Counted from the first letter of the stretch, positions 25,044 to 37,474 are shown. The stretch: DNA of 64,000 bases from Streptomyces lavendulae subsp. lavendulae (GCF_002803845.1 NZ_CP024985.1:4340001-4404000); one strand, 5' to 3'. A program made the numbers and translations. Notes: generated from the letters alone by a model not told the origin.

Positions 25044-26834
25044 GTGGCTGACGTACCTGCCGATCTTGCCGCAGTGTGGCCACGCGTGCTGGAGAAGCTG
25101 CTCGGGGAGGGTCAGCAGGGCATCGAGCCCAAGGACAAGCAGTGGGTGGAGCGGTGCCAGCCGCTGGCCCTCGTGGCCGACACCGCCCTGCTCGCCGTCC
25201 CCAACGAATGGGGCAAGCGGGTCCTCGAAGGCCGCCTCGCCCCGCTCATCAGCGACGCCCTCAGCCGCGAGTGCGGCCGGCCCATCCGGATCGCGATCAC
25301 GGTGGACGACTCCGCCGGCGAACCCGCGCCCCCGGCGCCGTCGCCTTCGGGCCAGCGCGAGGGCTACGAGCCGTACGGCGGCCAGCGCCCCGGCGGCCAC
25401 ACCGGCCCCGGCGGCGAGGACCAGCTCCCCACCGCCCGCCCGGCCTACCCGGAGTACCAGCAGCAGCGCCCCGAGCCCGGCGCCTGGCCGCGCGGCGGCC
25501 AGCAGGACGACTACGGCTGGCAGCAGCCGCGCCTGGGCGGTTTCCCCGAGCGCGATCCCTACGCCTCCCCGCAGCCCGGCTACCTCCAGCAGCAGGAGCC
25601 CGGCGGCTACGAACAGAACTCCTACGACCAGGGTTCCTACGAGCAGCAGCAGTACGAGCAGTCCCCGTACGAATCCCAGAAGTACGAACAGCAGAAGTAC
25701 GAACAGCAGCAGTACGAGCAGCCCGCCCCGCGCCCGGCCCCCGGCCGGCCCGCGCCCCCGCCGGCCCCGTCCGGCGGTTCCACCTCGGGCCCGCTGGAAC
25801 CGACCGCCCGGCTGAACCCCAAGTACCTCTTCGACACCTTCGTCATCGGCGCCTCCAACCGGTTCGCGCACGCGGCCGCGGTGGCCGTCGCCGAGGCGCC
25901 GGCCAAGGCGTACAACCCCCTCTTCATCTACGGGGAGTCAGGCCTCGGCAAGACGCACCTGCTGCACGCCATCGGGCACTACGCGCGCAGCCTCTACCCG
26001 GGCACGCGGGTGCGGTACGTGAGCTCGGAGGAGTTCACCAACGAGTTCATCAACTCCATCCGCGACGGCAAGGGCGACGCCTTCCGCAAGCGCTACCGCG
26101 AGATGGACATCCTGCTGGTCGACGACATCCAGTTCCTCGCGAGCAAGGAGTCGACGCAGGAGGAGTTCTTCCACACCTTCAACACGCTCCACAACGCCAA
26201 CAAGCAGATCGTGCTGTCCTCCGACCGGCCGCCCAAGCAGCTCGTCACCCTGGAGGACCGGCTCCGCAACCGCTTCGAGTGGGGCCTGATCACCGACGTC
26301 CAGCCGCCCGAGCTGGAGACCCGTATCGCGATCCTGCGCAAGAAGGCGGTCCAGGAGCAGCTCAACGCCCCGCCGGAGGTCCTGGAGTTCATCGCCTCCC
26401 GCATCTCGCGCAACATCCGCGAGCTGGAGGGGGCGCTGATCCGCGTCACCGCCTTCGCGAGCCTCAACCGCCAGCCGGTCGACCTGGGACTGGCGGAGGA
26501 CGTCCTCAAGAACCTGATCCCGGGCGGCGAGGACAGCGCGCCCGAGATCACCGCCTCCGACATCATGGCGGCCACCGCCGACTACTTCGGGCTCACCGTG
26601 GACGACCTGTGCGGCTCCTCGCGCAGCCGCGTCCTGGTCACCGCCCGGCAGATCGCCATGTACCTGTGCCGCGAGCTCACGGACCTGTCGCTGCCGAAGA
26701 TCGGTGCCCAGTTCGGCGGCCGCGACCACACCACCGTCATGCACGCCGACCGCAAGATCCGCGCCCTGATGGCCGAACGCCGCTCCATCTACAACCAGGT
26801 CACGGAGCTCACCAACCGCATCAAGAACGGCTGA
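25044..26834 (+). CDS. dnaA: Chromosomal replication initiator DnaA
   Basis: This 596-residue AAA+ initiator binds DnaA boxes in oriC and opens the origin. Domain I covers residues 1-85. A very long domain II (about 90-245) is rich in Pro, Gly, Gln and Tyr and includes YEQ repeats (about 189-226). Domain III has Walker A GESGLGKTHLL (about 297) and Walker B ILLVDDIQFL. Domain IV carries the box-binding GRDHTTVMHADRKI. The long domain II is a Streptomyces trait. The GTG at 25044 follows GAGAGAG and gives the usual N-terminus ADVPADLAAVWPRVL. Confidence 0.98.
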   Translation: MADVPADLAAVWPRVLEKLLGEGQQGIEPKDKQWVERCQPLALVADTALLAVPNEWGKRVLEGRLAPLISDALSRECGRPIRIAITVDDSAGEPAPPAPSPSGQREGYEPYGGQRPGGHTGPGGEDQLPTARPAYPEYQQQRPEPGAWPRGGQQDDYGWQQPRLGGFPERDPYASPQPGYLQQQEPGGYEQNSYDQGSYEQQQYEQSPYESQKYEQQKYEQQQYEQPAPRPAPGRPAPPPAPSGGSTSGPLEPTARLNPKYLFDTFVIGASNRFAHAAAVAVAEAPAKAYNPLFIYGESGLGKTHLLHAIGHYARSLYPGTRVRYVSSEEFTNEFINSIRDGKGDAFRKRYREMDILLVDDIQFLASKESTQEEFFHTFNTLHNANKQIVLSSDRPPKQLVTLEDRLRNRFEWGLITDVQPPELETRIAILRKKAVQEQLNAPPEVLEFIASRISRNIRELEGALIRVTAFASLNRQPVDLGLAEDVLKNLIPGGEDSAPEITASDIMAATADYFGLTVDDLCGSSRSRVLVTARQIAMYLCRELTDLSLPKIGAQFGGRDHTTVMHADRKIRALMAERRSIYNQVTELTNRIKNG

Positions 26835-26892
26835 CGCCGGCCCCCGGCAGCGGCGTCAGGGGACTCCGCGACCCCGGGCAAACCCCCAGACA

Positions 26893-26922
26893 GGGCGCTC
26901 CCGGATTGAACCGGGGGCGCCC
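26893..26922 (+). terminator. Hairpin after dnaA
   Basis: GGGCGC-TCCCGG pairs with CCGGGG-GCGCCC across a 6-base loop with one imperfect pair. It ends 88 bp after the dnaA stop codon, at the left border of oriC. Confidence 0.7.
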
Positions 26923-26934
26923 TTCGTCGTCCGT

Positions 26935-27709
26935 GCGCCCCCACCTTGTTCGAATACGCCCCCCAGCGAGGAAGTCATCCACAGATTCCCCGACTTTCTT
27001 CCGTCCACAGCCTGAGGACAGTTCTCGTCGCCCACAATCTGTCCACAGGAGCGCAGGTTGAGGGGCCATCAGGCCAGGTCAGCCGCCTGTGGAATTGTGA
27101 GCAAGGATCATCCACAGCCTGTGGACAGAAAATTCGTCCACAGGCTCATCCACTCCTCTGTCCACCGGAGACCCACAGGTTCCTGCGTCCTGTGCACAGG
27201 ACGCAGGCGGTTCTCCACACCGTTGTCCACTGTTCGGCAACGAGCCACCCCCGGTCACCGTCGCGAGTGAAAGCCGTCACACGGATGTCGACGTTTGGTG
27301 TGTGGACCGCTGGGGAAAAGCTGGGGACACAGCTGTGGAGTAGTACGGGTCACCTGGGGACGGCCTGTGCAGAAGTTTTCGTTCTCCACAGAGACACCGT
27401 GTTGTCCACCGGTGCCGCCCACAGGGTGTGGGGATAAAAAACGCGGGCTGACCTGGGAAAACGGGCTTATCCACCGTTTCCACAGGCCCTACTACTACCC
27501 CCATGGAGAGTTAGGCCGGTTTCGGTTTTCAAGCAGGCCCTGTGCACAACTCGTCGATCGGCCGTCCCGACGCCTCGCTCCCGACTTGACCGCCAGCCGC
27601 GACGAGTGTCGGCGCCGTACGTCAGACTGGTCCCCGGCATCGGTCGAGGCATCGACGAGCCGACGACGAAGGCCGGCAGACGAGCGAGCAACAGCAGGAG
27701 GCGGTTCCG
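26935..27709. other. oriC: Chromosomal replication origin oriC
   Basis: The non-coding dnaA-dnaN interval carries many DnaA boxes in both orientations. Plus-strand examples are 26975-26983 (TCATCCACA), 27001-27009, 27039-27047 (CTGTCCACA), 27108-27116, 27134-27142, 27211-27219, 27223-27231 (TTGTCCACT), 27382-27390, 27402-27410 (TTGTCCACC), 27467-27475 and 27476-27484. Minus-strand examples are 27120-27128, 27301-27309, 27334-27342 and 27427-27435. A short A-rich tract (GGGATAAAAAACG) lies near 27431. Number, consensus and location match the characterised Streptomyces oriC. Confidence 0.96.
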
Positions 27710-28840
27710 GTGAAGATCCGGGTGGAGCGCGACGTACTCGCGGAGGCGGTGGCCTGGGCTGCACGCAGCCTCCCGGCCCGGCCGCCGGTGCCCGTGCTCG
27801 CGGGCCTGCTGCTGAAGGCCGAAGAGGGCACCCTGTCCCTCTCCGGCTTCGACTACGAGGTCTCGGCCCGGGTCTCCGTCGAGGCGGACGTCGAGGAGGA
27901 CGGCACCGTCCTCGTCTCCGGCCGGCTCCTCGCCGACATCTGCCGCGCCCTCCCCAACCGCCCGGTGGAGATTTCCACAGACGGTGTACGGGCGACCGTG
28001 GTCTGCGGCTCCTCCCGGTTCACCCTCCACACCCTGCCTGTGGAGGAGTACCCGGCCCTGCCCCAGATGCCGACCGCGACCGGCACCGTGCCCGGCGAGG
28101 TCTTCGCCTCCGCCGCCGCCCAGGTCGCCATCGCCGCCGGCCGCGACGACACGCTGCCCGTGCTGACCGGTGTCCGCATCGAGATCGAGGGCGACCGCGT
28201 CACCCTGGCCTCCACCGACCGCTACCGCTTCGCGGTCCGCGAGTTCCTGTGGAAGCCGGAGAACCCGGACGCCTCGGCCGTGGCCCTGGTGCCCGCCAAG
28301 ACCCTCCTGGACACCGCCAAGTCCCTGACCAGCGGCGACACCGTCACCCTGGCGCTCTCCGGCTCCGGCCAGGGCGAGGGCCTCATCGGCTTCGAGGGCG
28401 CCGGCCGCCGCACCACCACCCGCCTGCTCGAAGGCGACCTGCCGAAGTACCGCACCCTCTTCCCGACGGAGTTCAACTCCATCGCCGTGATCGAGACCGC
28501 GCCCTTCGTCGAGGCCGTCAAGCGCGTCGCCCTGGTGGCGGAGCGCAACACGCCGGTCCGCCTCAGCTTCGAGCAGGGCGTCCTCATCCTGGAGGCCGGG
28601 TCCAGCGACGATGCACAGGCTGTGGAACGCGTCGACGCGAAGCTGGAGGGCGACGACATCTCCATCGCCTTCAACCCGACCTTCCTGCTCGACGGCCTGA
28701 GCGCGATCGACTCCCCCGCGGCCCAGCTCAGCTTCACCACGTCCACCAAGCCCGCGCTGCTCAGCGGCCGTCCGGCGGTGGACGCGGAGGCCGACGAGGC
28801 CTACAAGTACCTGATCATGCCGGTGCGCCTGTCCGGCTGA
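27710..28840 (+). CDS. dnaN: DNA polymerase III beta subunit (sliding clamp)
   Basis: This 376-residue protein dimerises into the ring clamp that tethers DNA polymerase III. All three clamp domains are present, from KIRVERDVLAEAVAWAARS to the conserved C-terminal YLIMPVRLSG. The GTG start at 27710 sits behind CAGGAGG. It begins the rightward replication block after oriC and ends in a strong hairpin. Confidence 0.98.
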   Translation: MKIRVERDVLAEAVAWAARSLPARPPVPVLAGLLLKAEEGTLSLSGFDYEVSARVSVEADVEEDGTVLVSGRLLADICRALPNRPVEISTDGVRATVVCGSSRFTLHTLPVEEYPALPQMPTATGTVPGEVFASAAAQVAIAAGRDDTLPVLTGVRIEIEGDRVTLASTDRYRFAVREFLWKPENPDASAVALVPAKTLLDTAKSLTSGDTVTLALSGSGQGEGLIGFEGAGRRTTTRLLEGDLPKYRTLFPTEFNSIAVIETAPFVEAVKRVALVAERNTPVRLSFEQGVLILEAGSSDDAQAVERVDAKLEGDDISIAFNPTFLLDGLSAIDSPAAQLSFTTSTKPALLSGRPAVDAEADEAYKYLIMPVRLSG

Positions 28841-28858
28841 CACCCCGCGCACACCGAC

Positions 28859-28897
28859 GTCGGGCCCGGTCTCGCAGCCTGCGGGACCGGGCCCGAC
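28859..28897 (+). terminator. Hairpin after dnaN
   Basis: GTCGGGCCCGGTC (28859-28871) pairs with GACCGGGCCCGAC (28885-28897), with further pairing inside the loop. It lies 19 bp after the dnaN stop codon. Confidence 0.85.
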
Positions 28898-29016
28898 GCC
28901 GTGCGGAGCAGGCCCCGCACCACGGCCCGGCGTAGGCTCGGATCCGGTGGGCCACCCCCGAACCCGGGGAGCCCCGGCACAGCCAAAGACGGCCACAACG
29001 CGTAAGGAAGCACCTG

Positions 29017-29892
29017 ATGGAGCTCGGTCTCGTCGGTCTCGGCAAGATGGGCGGCAACATGCGCGAGCGCATCCGCCGCGCAGGCCACACCGTCATCGGA
29101 TACGACCGCAACCCGGACCTCGCGGATGTCCACAGCCTGCGGGAACTTGTGGACAGCCTGCAGTCCCCCCGCGTGGTGTGGGTGATGGTCCCCGCCGGTG
29201 CGGCCACGCAGTCCACCGTCGACGAGCTGGCGGAGCTGCTCTCGCCCGGCGACATCGTCGTCGACGGCGGCAACTCGCGCTGGACCGACGACGAGAAGCA
29301 CGCCGAGGAGCTGAAGGCCAAGGGCATCGGCTTCGTCGACTGCGGTGTCTCCGGCGGCGTCTGGGGCCTGGAGAACGGCTACGCGCTCATGTACGGCGGC
29401 GACGAGAAGCACGTCGCCGCGGTCCAGCCGGTCTTCGACGCCCTCAAGCCCGAGGGTGACTTCGGCGCCGTGCACGCCGGCAAGGTCGGCGCGGGCCACT
29501 TCGCGAAGATGGTCCACAACGGCATCGAGTACGCCATGATGCAGGCGTACGCCGAGGGCTGGGAGCTCCTGGAGAAGGTGGACTCGGTCACCGACGTCCG
29601 CGAGGTGTTCCGGTCCTGGCAGGAGGGGACGGTCATCCGCTCCTGGCTGCTGGACCTCGCCGTGAACGCGCTGGACGAGGACGAGCACCTGGAGCAGCTG
29701 CGCGGCTTCGCGCAGGACTCCGGCGAGGGCCGCTGGACCGTCGAGGCCGCGATCGACAACGCGGTGCCGCTGCCGGCGATCACCGCCTCGCTGTTCGCCC
29801 GCTTCGCCTCGCGCCAGGACGACTCCCCGCAGATGAAGATGATCGCGGCGCTGCGCAACCAGTTCGGCGGCCACGCGGTCGAGAAGAAGTAG
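29017..29892 (+). CDS. gnd: 6-phosphogluconate dehydrogenase (decarboxylating), short type
   Basis: The enzyme oxidises 6-phosphogluconate to ribulose 5-phosphate in the pentose phosphate pathway. The 291-residue length indicates the short GndA-like class. The coenzyme motif is MELGLVGLGKMGGNM, the VDGGNSRW motif and substrate-binding CGVSGGVWGLENGY follow, and KMVHNGIEYAMMQ contains the catalytic lysine. Two DnaA-box-like sequences lie within the gene (29126-29134 and 29148-29156). Its place between dnaN and recF is characteristic of Streptomyces. Confidence 0.95.
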   Translation: MELGLVGLGKMGGNMRERIRRAGHTVIGYDRNPDLADVHSLRELVDSLQSPRVVWVMVPAGAATQSTVDELAELLSPGDIVVDGGNSRWTDDEKHAEELKAKGIGFVDCGVSGGVWGLENGYALMYGGDEKHVAAVQPVFDALKPEGDFGAVHAGKVGAGHFAKMVHNGIEYAMMQAYAEGWELLEKVDSVTDVREVFRSWQEGTVIRSWLLDLAVNALDEDEHLEQLRGFAQDSGEGRWTVEAAIDNAVPLPAITASLFARFASRQDDSPQMKMIAALRNQFGGHAVEKK

Positions 29893-29977
29893 CCCACCGG
29901 GCGACACCGCTCCACAGCACGACAGCACGACAGCACCACAGAGCAAGCAGCAGGAAGCCGGGGGAGGTCGGCGCCGT

Positions 29978-31114
29978 ATGCACGTTTCGCATCTCTCGTT
30001 GGCCGACTTCCGCTCGTACGCCCGGGCCGAGGTTCCCCTCGCCCCGGGCGTCACCGCTTTCGTGGGCCCCAACGGCCAGGGCAAGACCAACCTCGTCGAG
30101 GCCATCGGCTACCTGGCGACCCTGGGCAGCCACCGGGTCTCCTCGGACGCCCCGCTCGTGCGGATGGGCGCGGACCGGGCCGTCGTCCGGGCCGCCGTCA
30201 CCCAGGGCGAACGCCAGCAGCTCGTGGAGCTGGAACTCAACCCGGGCCGCGCCAACCGGGCCCGCATCAACCGGTCCTCGCAGGTCAGGCCCCGGGACGT
30301 GCTGGGGATCGTGCGGACCGTGCTGTTCGCCCCCGAGGACCTGGCCCTGGTCAAGGGCGACCCGGGGGAGCGCCGCCGCTTCCTGGACGAGCTCGTCACG
30401 GCCCGCTCCCCGCGCTTGGCGGCGGTCCGCTCCGACTACGAACGGGTCCTCAAGCAGCGCAACACCCTGCTGAAGTCGGCGGCGATGGCGCGCCGGCACG
30501 GCGGCCGCTCCATGGACCTGTCCACCCTCGACGTGTGGGACCAGCACCTGGCCCGGGCGGGCGCCGAACTCCTCGCCCAGCGCCTCGACCTGATCGCGAC
30601 CCTGCTGCCGCTCGCCGACAAGGCCTACGAGCAGCTCGCACCCGGCGGCGGCCCGCTCGGGCTGGCCTACCGGTCCTCGGCCGGGGAACCGGTCGACAGC
30701 GGGGAGGCGCGCACCCGCGAGGCGCTCTACGAGGTCCTGCTGGCGGCCCTGGCCGAGGTGCGCAAGCAGGAGATCGAACGCGGCGTCACCCTCGTCGGAC
30801 CGCACCGGGACGACGTCCTGCTGCGCCTGGGCGACCTGCCCGCGAAGGGGTATGCCAGCCACGGCGAGTCCTGGTCGTACGCACTGGCGCTGCGCCTGGC
30901 CTCGTACGAGCTGCTGCGCTCGGAGGGGGCGGAGCCGGTGCTGATCCTGGACGACGTCTTCGCGGAGCTCGACGCGCGCCGCCGGGAACGGCTCGCGGAA
31001 CTGGTGGCCCCGGGCGAGCAGGTCCTGGTGACGGCGGCGGTGGACGACGACGTTCCGGGGGTGCTGACCGGCACCCGGTTCGCGGTCTCCGGCGGTGAGG
31101 TGACCCGGCTGTGA
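29978..31114 (+). CDS. recF: DNA replication and repair protein RecF
   Basis: This 378-residue SMC-like ATPase loads RecA at gaps. Walker A GPNGQGKTNLVEAIGYL is near residue 30, and the C-terminal ABC signature and Walker B (LILDDVFAELDARRRERL) are present. GGGGGAGG precedes the ATG. Its stop codon overlaps the dciA start by four bases. Confidence 0.97.
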   Translation: MHVSHLSLADFRSYARAEVPLAPGVTAFVGPNGQGKTNLVEAIGYLATLGSHRVSSDAPLVRMGADRAVVRAAVTQGERQQLVELELNPGRANRARINRSSQVRPRDVLGIVRTVLFAPEDLALVKGDPGERRRFLDELVTARSPRLAAVRSDYERVLKQRNTLLKSAAMARRHGGRSMDLSTLDVWDQHLARAGAELLAQRLDLIATLLPLADKAYEQLAPGGGPLGLAYRSSAGEPVDSGEARTREALYEVLLAALAEVRKQEIERGVTLVGPHRDDVLLRLGDLPAKGYASHGESWSYALALRLASYELLRSEGAEPVLILDDVFAELDARRRERLAELVAPGEQVLVTAAVDDDVPGVLTGTRFAVSGGEVTRL

Positions 31115-31644
31115 GCACGGGCGGGAACGGACAGGACAAGCCCAGGACCCCGGAGCCGTCCGGGGTGGACCTGGCGCGGCAGGCGCTGGCCGCCGCGCGC
31201 GAGCAGGCCCGCGCCCGAGGGAACGCGGTGAGCGGGCGCCAGCGCCACCGGCAGCCGGGCCTGCGCTCCGGCGCCCGTGCCGACGGCCGGGACCCGATGC
31301 CGCTGATGGCGGCCCTGGACCGGCTGCGGACGGAACGCGGCTGGGAGATGCCGATCGCGGTGGCCGGGGTGATGGAGCGCTGGGCGGAGATCGTCGGCCC
31401 GGAGATCGCCGCGCACTGTGAACCGGAGCGCTACGAGGACCGTGAGCTCCTCGTACGGTGCGACTCCTCGGCCTGGGCCGCCCAGCTGAAGCTGCTGGCC
31501 CCGCAGCTGGTGGCGCGGCTCAACGCGGACCTGGGCCAGGGCACGGTCCGGCTGATCAAGGTGCAGGGTCCCGGTGGCCGGCCCAAGCGGCACGGCCCCT
31601 GGCGGGCCCCGGGCAGCAGCGGACCCGGGGACACCTGGGGCTGA
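31111..31644 (+). CDS. dciA: DciA-family (DUF721) replicative helicase-associated protein
   Basis: The 177-residue protein has a basic disordered N-terminus (about 60 residues) and a DUF721 domain (GWEMPIAVAGVMERWAEIVG, then LLVRCDSSAWAAQLKLL). DciA proteins are the ancestral loaders or operators of DnaB helicase, and the mycobacterial homologue Rv0004 is essential for replication. The GTG start overlaps the recF stop (GTGA), as in other actinobacteria. The low-complexity tail is rich in Gly, Pro and Arg. Confidence 0.92.
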   Translation: MSTGGNGQDKPRTPEPSGVDLARQALAAAREQARARGNAVSGRQRHRQPGLRSGARADGRDPMPLMAALDRLRTERGWEMPIAVAGVMERWAEIVGPEIAAHCEPERYEDRELLVRCDSSAWAAQLKLLAPQLVARLNADLGQGTVRLIKVQGPGGRPKRHGPWRAPGSSGPGDTWG

Positions 31645-32119
31645 CAGCCCCGGCCCGCCCCGCCCCGGCCCGCCCGGCCCCGAGGCCACGTGCCGGTGCC
31701 GCCCGGCCGCCGTCCGTACGGGCCGGCCCCAGGCGGTTTCCGGCCCTTTCCGCCCCGCGCGGGCCCCTTCTCCCCGGCCCCGCGCCCCTCCCGCGCGCCG
31801 CCGGACCCGGCCCCGCCGGGTGCGGTGTCCCTCACGGTAGCCGCGGGTTGACAGGCCGAAGCGCTGGATGCCCGCGTGAGCCTCTTGGAGCCCCACCCCG
31901 AATATGGGGAGTCGGAGAGAGGAGGTTCAGGGCGGCACATGCGGACTCAGGTACCGGCAAACCCCCATTCATGTCAGTGGTACCGGTAGACTGGAGACAA
32001 TCCCGCCGGATTCGCGGGGTGACACCGACAAACGCAGACAACGCAGATCGACGCGGCCGCTCCCCCGGCGCACATGCTGGTCCGGAGTACGGGCTGCGCT
32101 GTGCCAGAAAGGGCGCTTC
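31645..32119. other. dciA-gyrB intergenic region
   Basis: These 475 bp hold no convincing gene. The first 200 bp are low-complexity G/C-rich sequence. The second half is more balanced and must include the gyrB promoter, which in Streptomyces responds to supercoiling. I could not assign -35/-10 boxes with confidence. Confidence 0.6.
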
Positions 32120-34120
32120 GTGGCCGATTCCGGCGACTCCAACGAGAAGAATTACGACGCCAGTGCGATCCAGGTCCTTGAGGGCCTGGACGCGGTCCGC
32201 AAGCGGCCGGGTATGTACATCGGCTCGACGGGTGAGCGTGGTCTGCACCACCTCGTCTACGAGGTCGTCGACAACTCGGTCGACGAAGCGCTGGCCGGTC
32301 ACGCGGACACCATCGACGTCACGATCCTCGCCGACGGCGGGGTGCGCGTGGTCGACAACGGCCGCGGCATCCCGGTCGGCATCGTGCCGTCCGAGGGCAA
32401 GCCGGCCGTCGAGGTCGTCCTGACCGTGCTGCACGCGGGCGGCAAGTTCGGCGGCGGCGGCTACGCCGTCTCCGGCGGTCTGCACGGCGTCGGTGTGTCC
32501 GTCGTGAACGCCCTGTCGACCAAGGTCGCGGTCGAGGTCAAGACGGACGGCCACCGCTGGACCCAGGACTACAAGCTGGGCGTCCCGACGGCCCCGCTGG
32601 CCAAGAACGAGGAGACCGACGAGCACGGCACGTCGGTGACGTTCTGGGCCGACGGCGACATCTTCGAGACCACCGAGTACTCCTTCGAGACGCTGTCGCG
32701 GCGCTTCCAGGAGATGGCCTTCCTCAACAAGGGCCTGACCCTGACGCTGACCGACGAGCGCGAGTCGGCGAAGGCCACGGCGGGCGCGGACGACCCGGAA
32801 GCGGACGTGGCCGAGCCGCAGGCGCGCACGGTCAAGTACCACTACGAGGGCGGCATCGTCGACTTCGTGAAGTACCTGAACTCGCGCAAGGGCGAGCTGA
32901 TCCACCCGACCGTCATCGACGTCGAGGCCGAGGACAAGGAGCGCATGCTCTCGGTCGAGATCGCGATGCAGTGGAACTCGCAGTACACGGAGGGGGTCTA
33001 CTCCTTCGCGAACACGATCCACACGCACGAGGGCGGCACCCACGAGGAGGGCTTCCGCGCGGCGCTGACGGGTCTGGTGAACCGTTACGCGCGCGACAAG
33101 AAGCTGCTGCGCGAGAAGGACGACAACCTCGCCGGCGAGGACATCCGCGAGGGTCTGACGGCGATCATCTCGGTCAAGCTGGGCGAGCCCCAGTTCGAGG
33201 GCCAGACGAAGACCAAGCTGGGCAACACGGAGGCCAAGACCTTCGTGCAGAAGGTCGTCCACGAGCACCTGAACGACTGGTTCGACCGCAACCCGGTCGA
33301 GGCCGCGGACATCATCCGCAAGTCGATCCAGGCGGCCACGGCCCGCGTCGCGGCTCGCAAGGCCCGTGACCTGACCCGCCGCAAGGGTCTGCTGGAGAGC
33401 GCCTCGCTGCCGGGCAAGCTGTCCGACTGCCAGTCGAACGACCCGACCAAGTGCGAGATCTTCATCGTCGAGGGTGACTCCGCCGGCGGCTCGGCGAAGT
33501 CCGGCCGCAACCCGATGTACCAGGCCATCCTGCCCATCCGCGGCAAGATCCTGAACGTCGAGAAGGCGCGCATCGACAAGATCCTCCAGAACACCGAGGT
33601 CCAGGCGCTGATCAGCGCCTTCGGCACCGGTGTGCACGAGGACTTCGACATCGAGAAGCTCCGTTATCACAAGATCATCCTGATGGCGGACGCCGACGTC
33701 GACGGCCAGCACATCAACACCCTGCTGCTGACCTTCCTCTTCCGCTTCATGCGGCCGCTGGTCGAGGCCGGGCACGTCTACCTGTCCCGCCCGCCGCTGT
33801 ACAAGATCAAGTGGGGTCGCGACGACTTCGAGTACGCGTACTCGGACCGCGAGCGCGACGCCCTGGTCGAGCTGGGCAAGCAGAACGGCAAGCGGATCAA
33901 GGAAGACTCGATCCAGCGCTTCAAGGGTCTGGGCGAGATGAACGCCGAGGAGCTGCGCGTCACCACCATGGACGTGGACCACCGCGTGCTCGGCCAGGTC
34001 ACCCTGGACGACGCGGCGCAGGCCGACGACCTGTTCTCGGTGCTGATGGGCGAGGACGTCGAGGCCCGGCGCTCCTTCATCCAGCGCAACGCCAAGGACG
34101 TTCGGTTCCTCGACATCTGA
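32120..34120 (+). CDS. gyrB: DNA gyrase subunit B
   Basis: This 666-residue ATPase subunit introduces negative supercoils with GyrA. GHKL ATPase motifs are present (EVVDNSVDEALAGH, VVDNGRGIPV, GGLHGVGVSVVNAL). The Toprim domain has EGDSAGGSAKSGR (about 450) and DADVDGQHI, and the C-terminus is the conserved GLGEMNAEEL region. The GTG at 32120 is chosen because AAAGGGCG precedes it and upstream in-frame sequence is not conserved. The downstream gap to gyrA is 41 bp. Confidence 0.98.
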   Translation: MADSGDSNEKNYDASAIQVLEGLDAVRKRPGMYIGSTGERGLHHLVYEVVDNSVDEALAGHADTIDVTILADGGVRVVDNGRGIPVGIVPSEGKPAVEVVLTVLHAGGKFGGGGYAVSGGLHGVGVSVVNALSTKVAVEVKTDGHRWTQDYKLGVPTAPLAKNEETDEHGTSVTFWADGDIFETTEYSFETLSRRFQEMAFLNKGLTLTLTDERESAKATAGADDPEADVAEPQARTVKYHYEGGIVDFVKYLNSRKGELIHPTVIDVEAEDKERMLSVEIAMQWNSQYTEGVYSFANTIHTHEGGTHEEGFRAALTGLVNRYARDKKLLREKDDNLAGEDIREGLTAIISVKLGEPQFEGQTKTKLGNTEAKTFVQKVVHEHLNDWFDRNPVEAADIIRKSIQAATARVAARKARDLTRRKGLLESASLPGKLSDCQSNDPTKCEIFIVEGDSAGGSAKSGRNPMYQAILPIRGKILNVEKARIDKILQNTEVQALISAFGTGVHEDFDIEKLRYHKIILMADADVDGQHINTLLLTFLFRFMRPLVEAGHVYLSRPPLYKIKWGRDDFEYAYSDRERDALVELGKQNGKRIKEDSIQRFKGLGEMNAEELRVTTMDVDHRVLGQVTLDDAAQADDLFSVLMGEDVEARRSFIQRNAKDVRFLDI

Positions 34121-34161
34121 GTCGGTCTCCGCTGACCGCTTGAAAGGACTTCTGACCAGCA

Positions 34162-36774
<2,613 letters not shown>

Positions 36775-36776
36775 GC

Positions 36777-37445
36777 GTGAGTGGAGCCACGGGCGCCGGA
36801 CCGGCCAAGACTGGAGCGAACGGTGCCCGTGGCCCCGCCGCGGACTCCCAGGGGGGACAGGGGGCAACGGTGACGGACACCCGGGGACCGGAGCCTGAGT
36901 CGGCGCCGGCCGCGCAGCCGCAGGCGAAGGCGAAGGCCAAGGCGAACGGCAAGCAGAAGGACGGCGCGGGCCAGGAGCGGGGCGCGCAGCCGTACCAGCC
37001 CCCGCAGGCCTACGCGGCCCCCAAGGGCCCCGGCGCGCAGCGGGGGCCCAGTCCGGTCGCCCGGACGACGCCGAGGACGCGCAAGGCGCGGCTGCGGGTG
37101 GCCAAGGCCGACCCGTGGTCGGTGATGAAGGTCAGCTTCCTGCTGTCGATCGCGCTGGGCGTGTGCACCGTCGTCGCGGCGGCGGTGCTGTGGATGGTCA
37201 TGGACGCCATGGGCATCTTCTCCACCGTCGGCGGCACGATCAGCGAGGCGACCGGTTCCAACGAGGGCAACGGGTTCGACCTCCAGTCGTTCCTGTCGCT
37301 GCCGCGCGTGCTGATCTTCACCTCGGTGATCGCGGTGATCGACGTGGTGCTGATGACGGCTCTGGCGACGCTGGGATCGTTCATCTACAACCTGTCGGCG
37401 GGCTTCGTGGGCGGCGTGGAGCTCACGCTCGCCGAGGACGAATGA
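36777..37445 (+). CDS. DUF3566 membrane protein
   Basis: The 222-residue protein has a disordered N-terminus of about 100 residues rich in Ala, Pro, Gln and Lys, then the DUF3566 region. That region has two membrane helices (VSFLLSIALGVCTVVAAAVLW and VLIFTSVIAVIDVVLMTALAT) and a short acidic C-terminus. It follows gyrA by 2 bp, exactly where Rv0007 lies in M. tuberculosis. The function is unknown. The start is GTG. Confidence 0.88.
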   Translation: MSGATGAGPAKTGANGARGPAADSQGGQGATVTDTRGPEPESAPAAQPQAKAKAKANGKQKDGAGQERGAQPYQPPQAYAAPKGPGAQRGPSPVARTTPRTRKARLRVAKADPWSVMKVSFLLSIALGVCTVVAAAVLWMVMDAMGIFSTVGGTISEATGSNEGNGFDLQSFLSLPRVLIFTSVIAVIDVVLMTALATLGSFIYNLSAGFVGGVELTLAEDE

Positions 37446-37474
37446 CCTGCGCGGACGCCCCGTAGAGCGCGATT

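Noticed and set aside
31848..31853. TTGACA as the -35 box of gyrB
   Set aside because: No acceptable -10 sequence is found at 16-19 bp spacing, so it was not annotated as a promoter.
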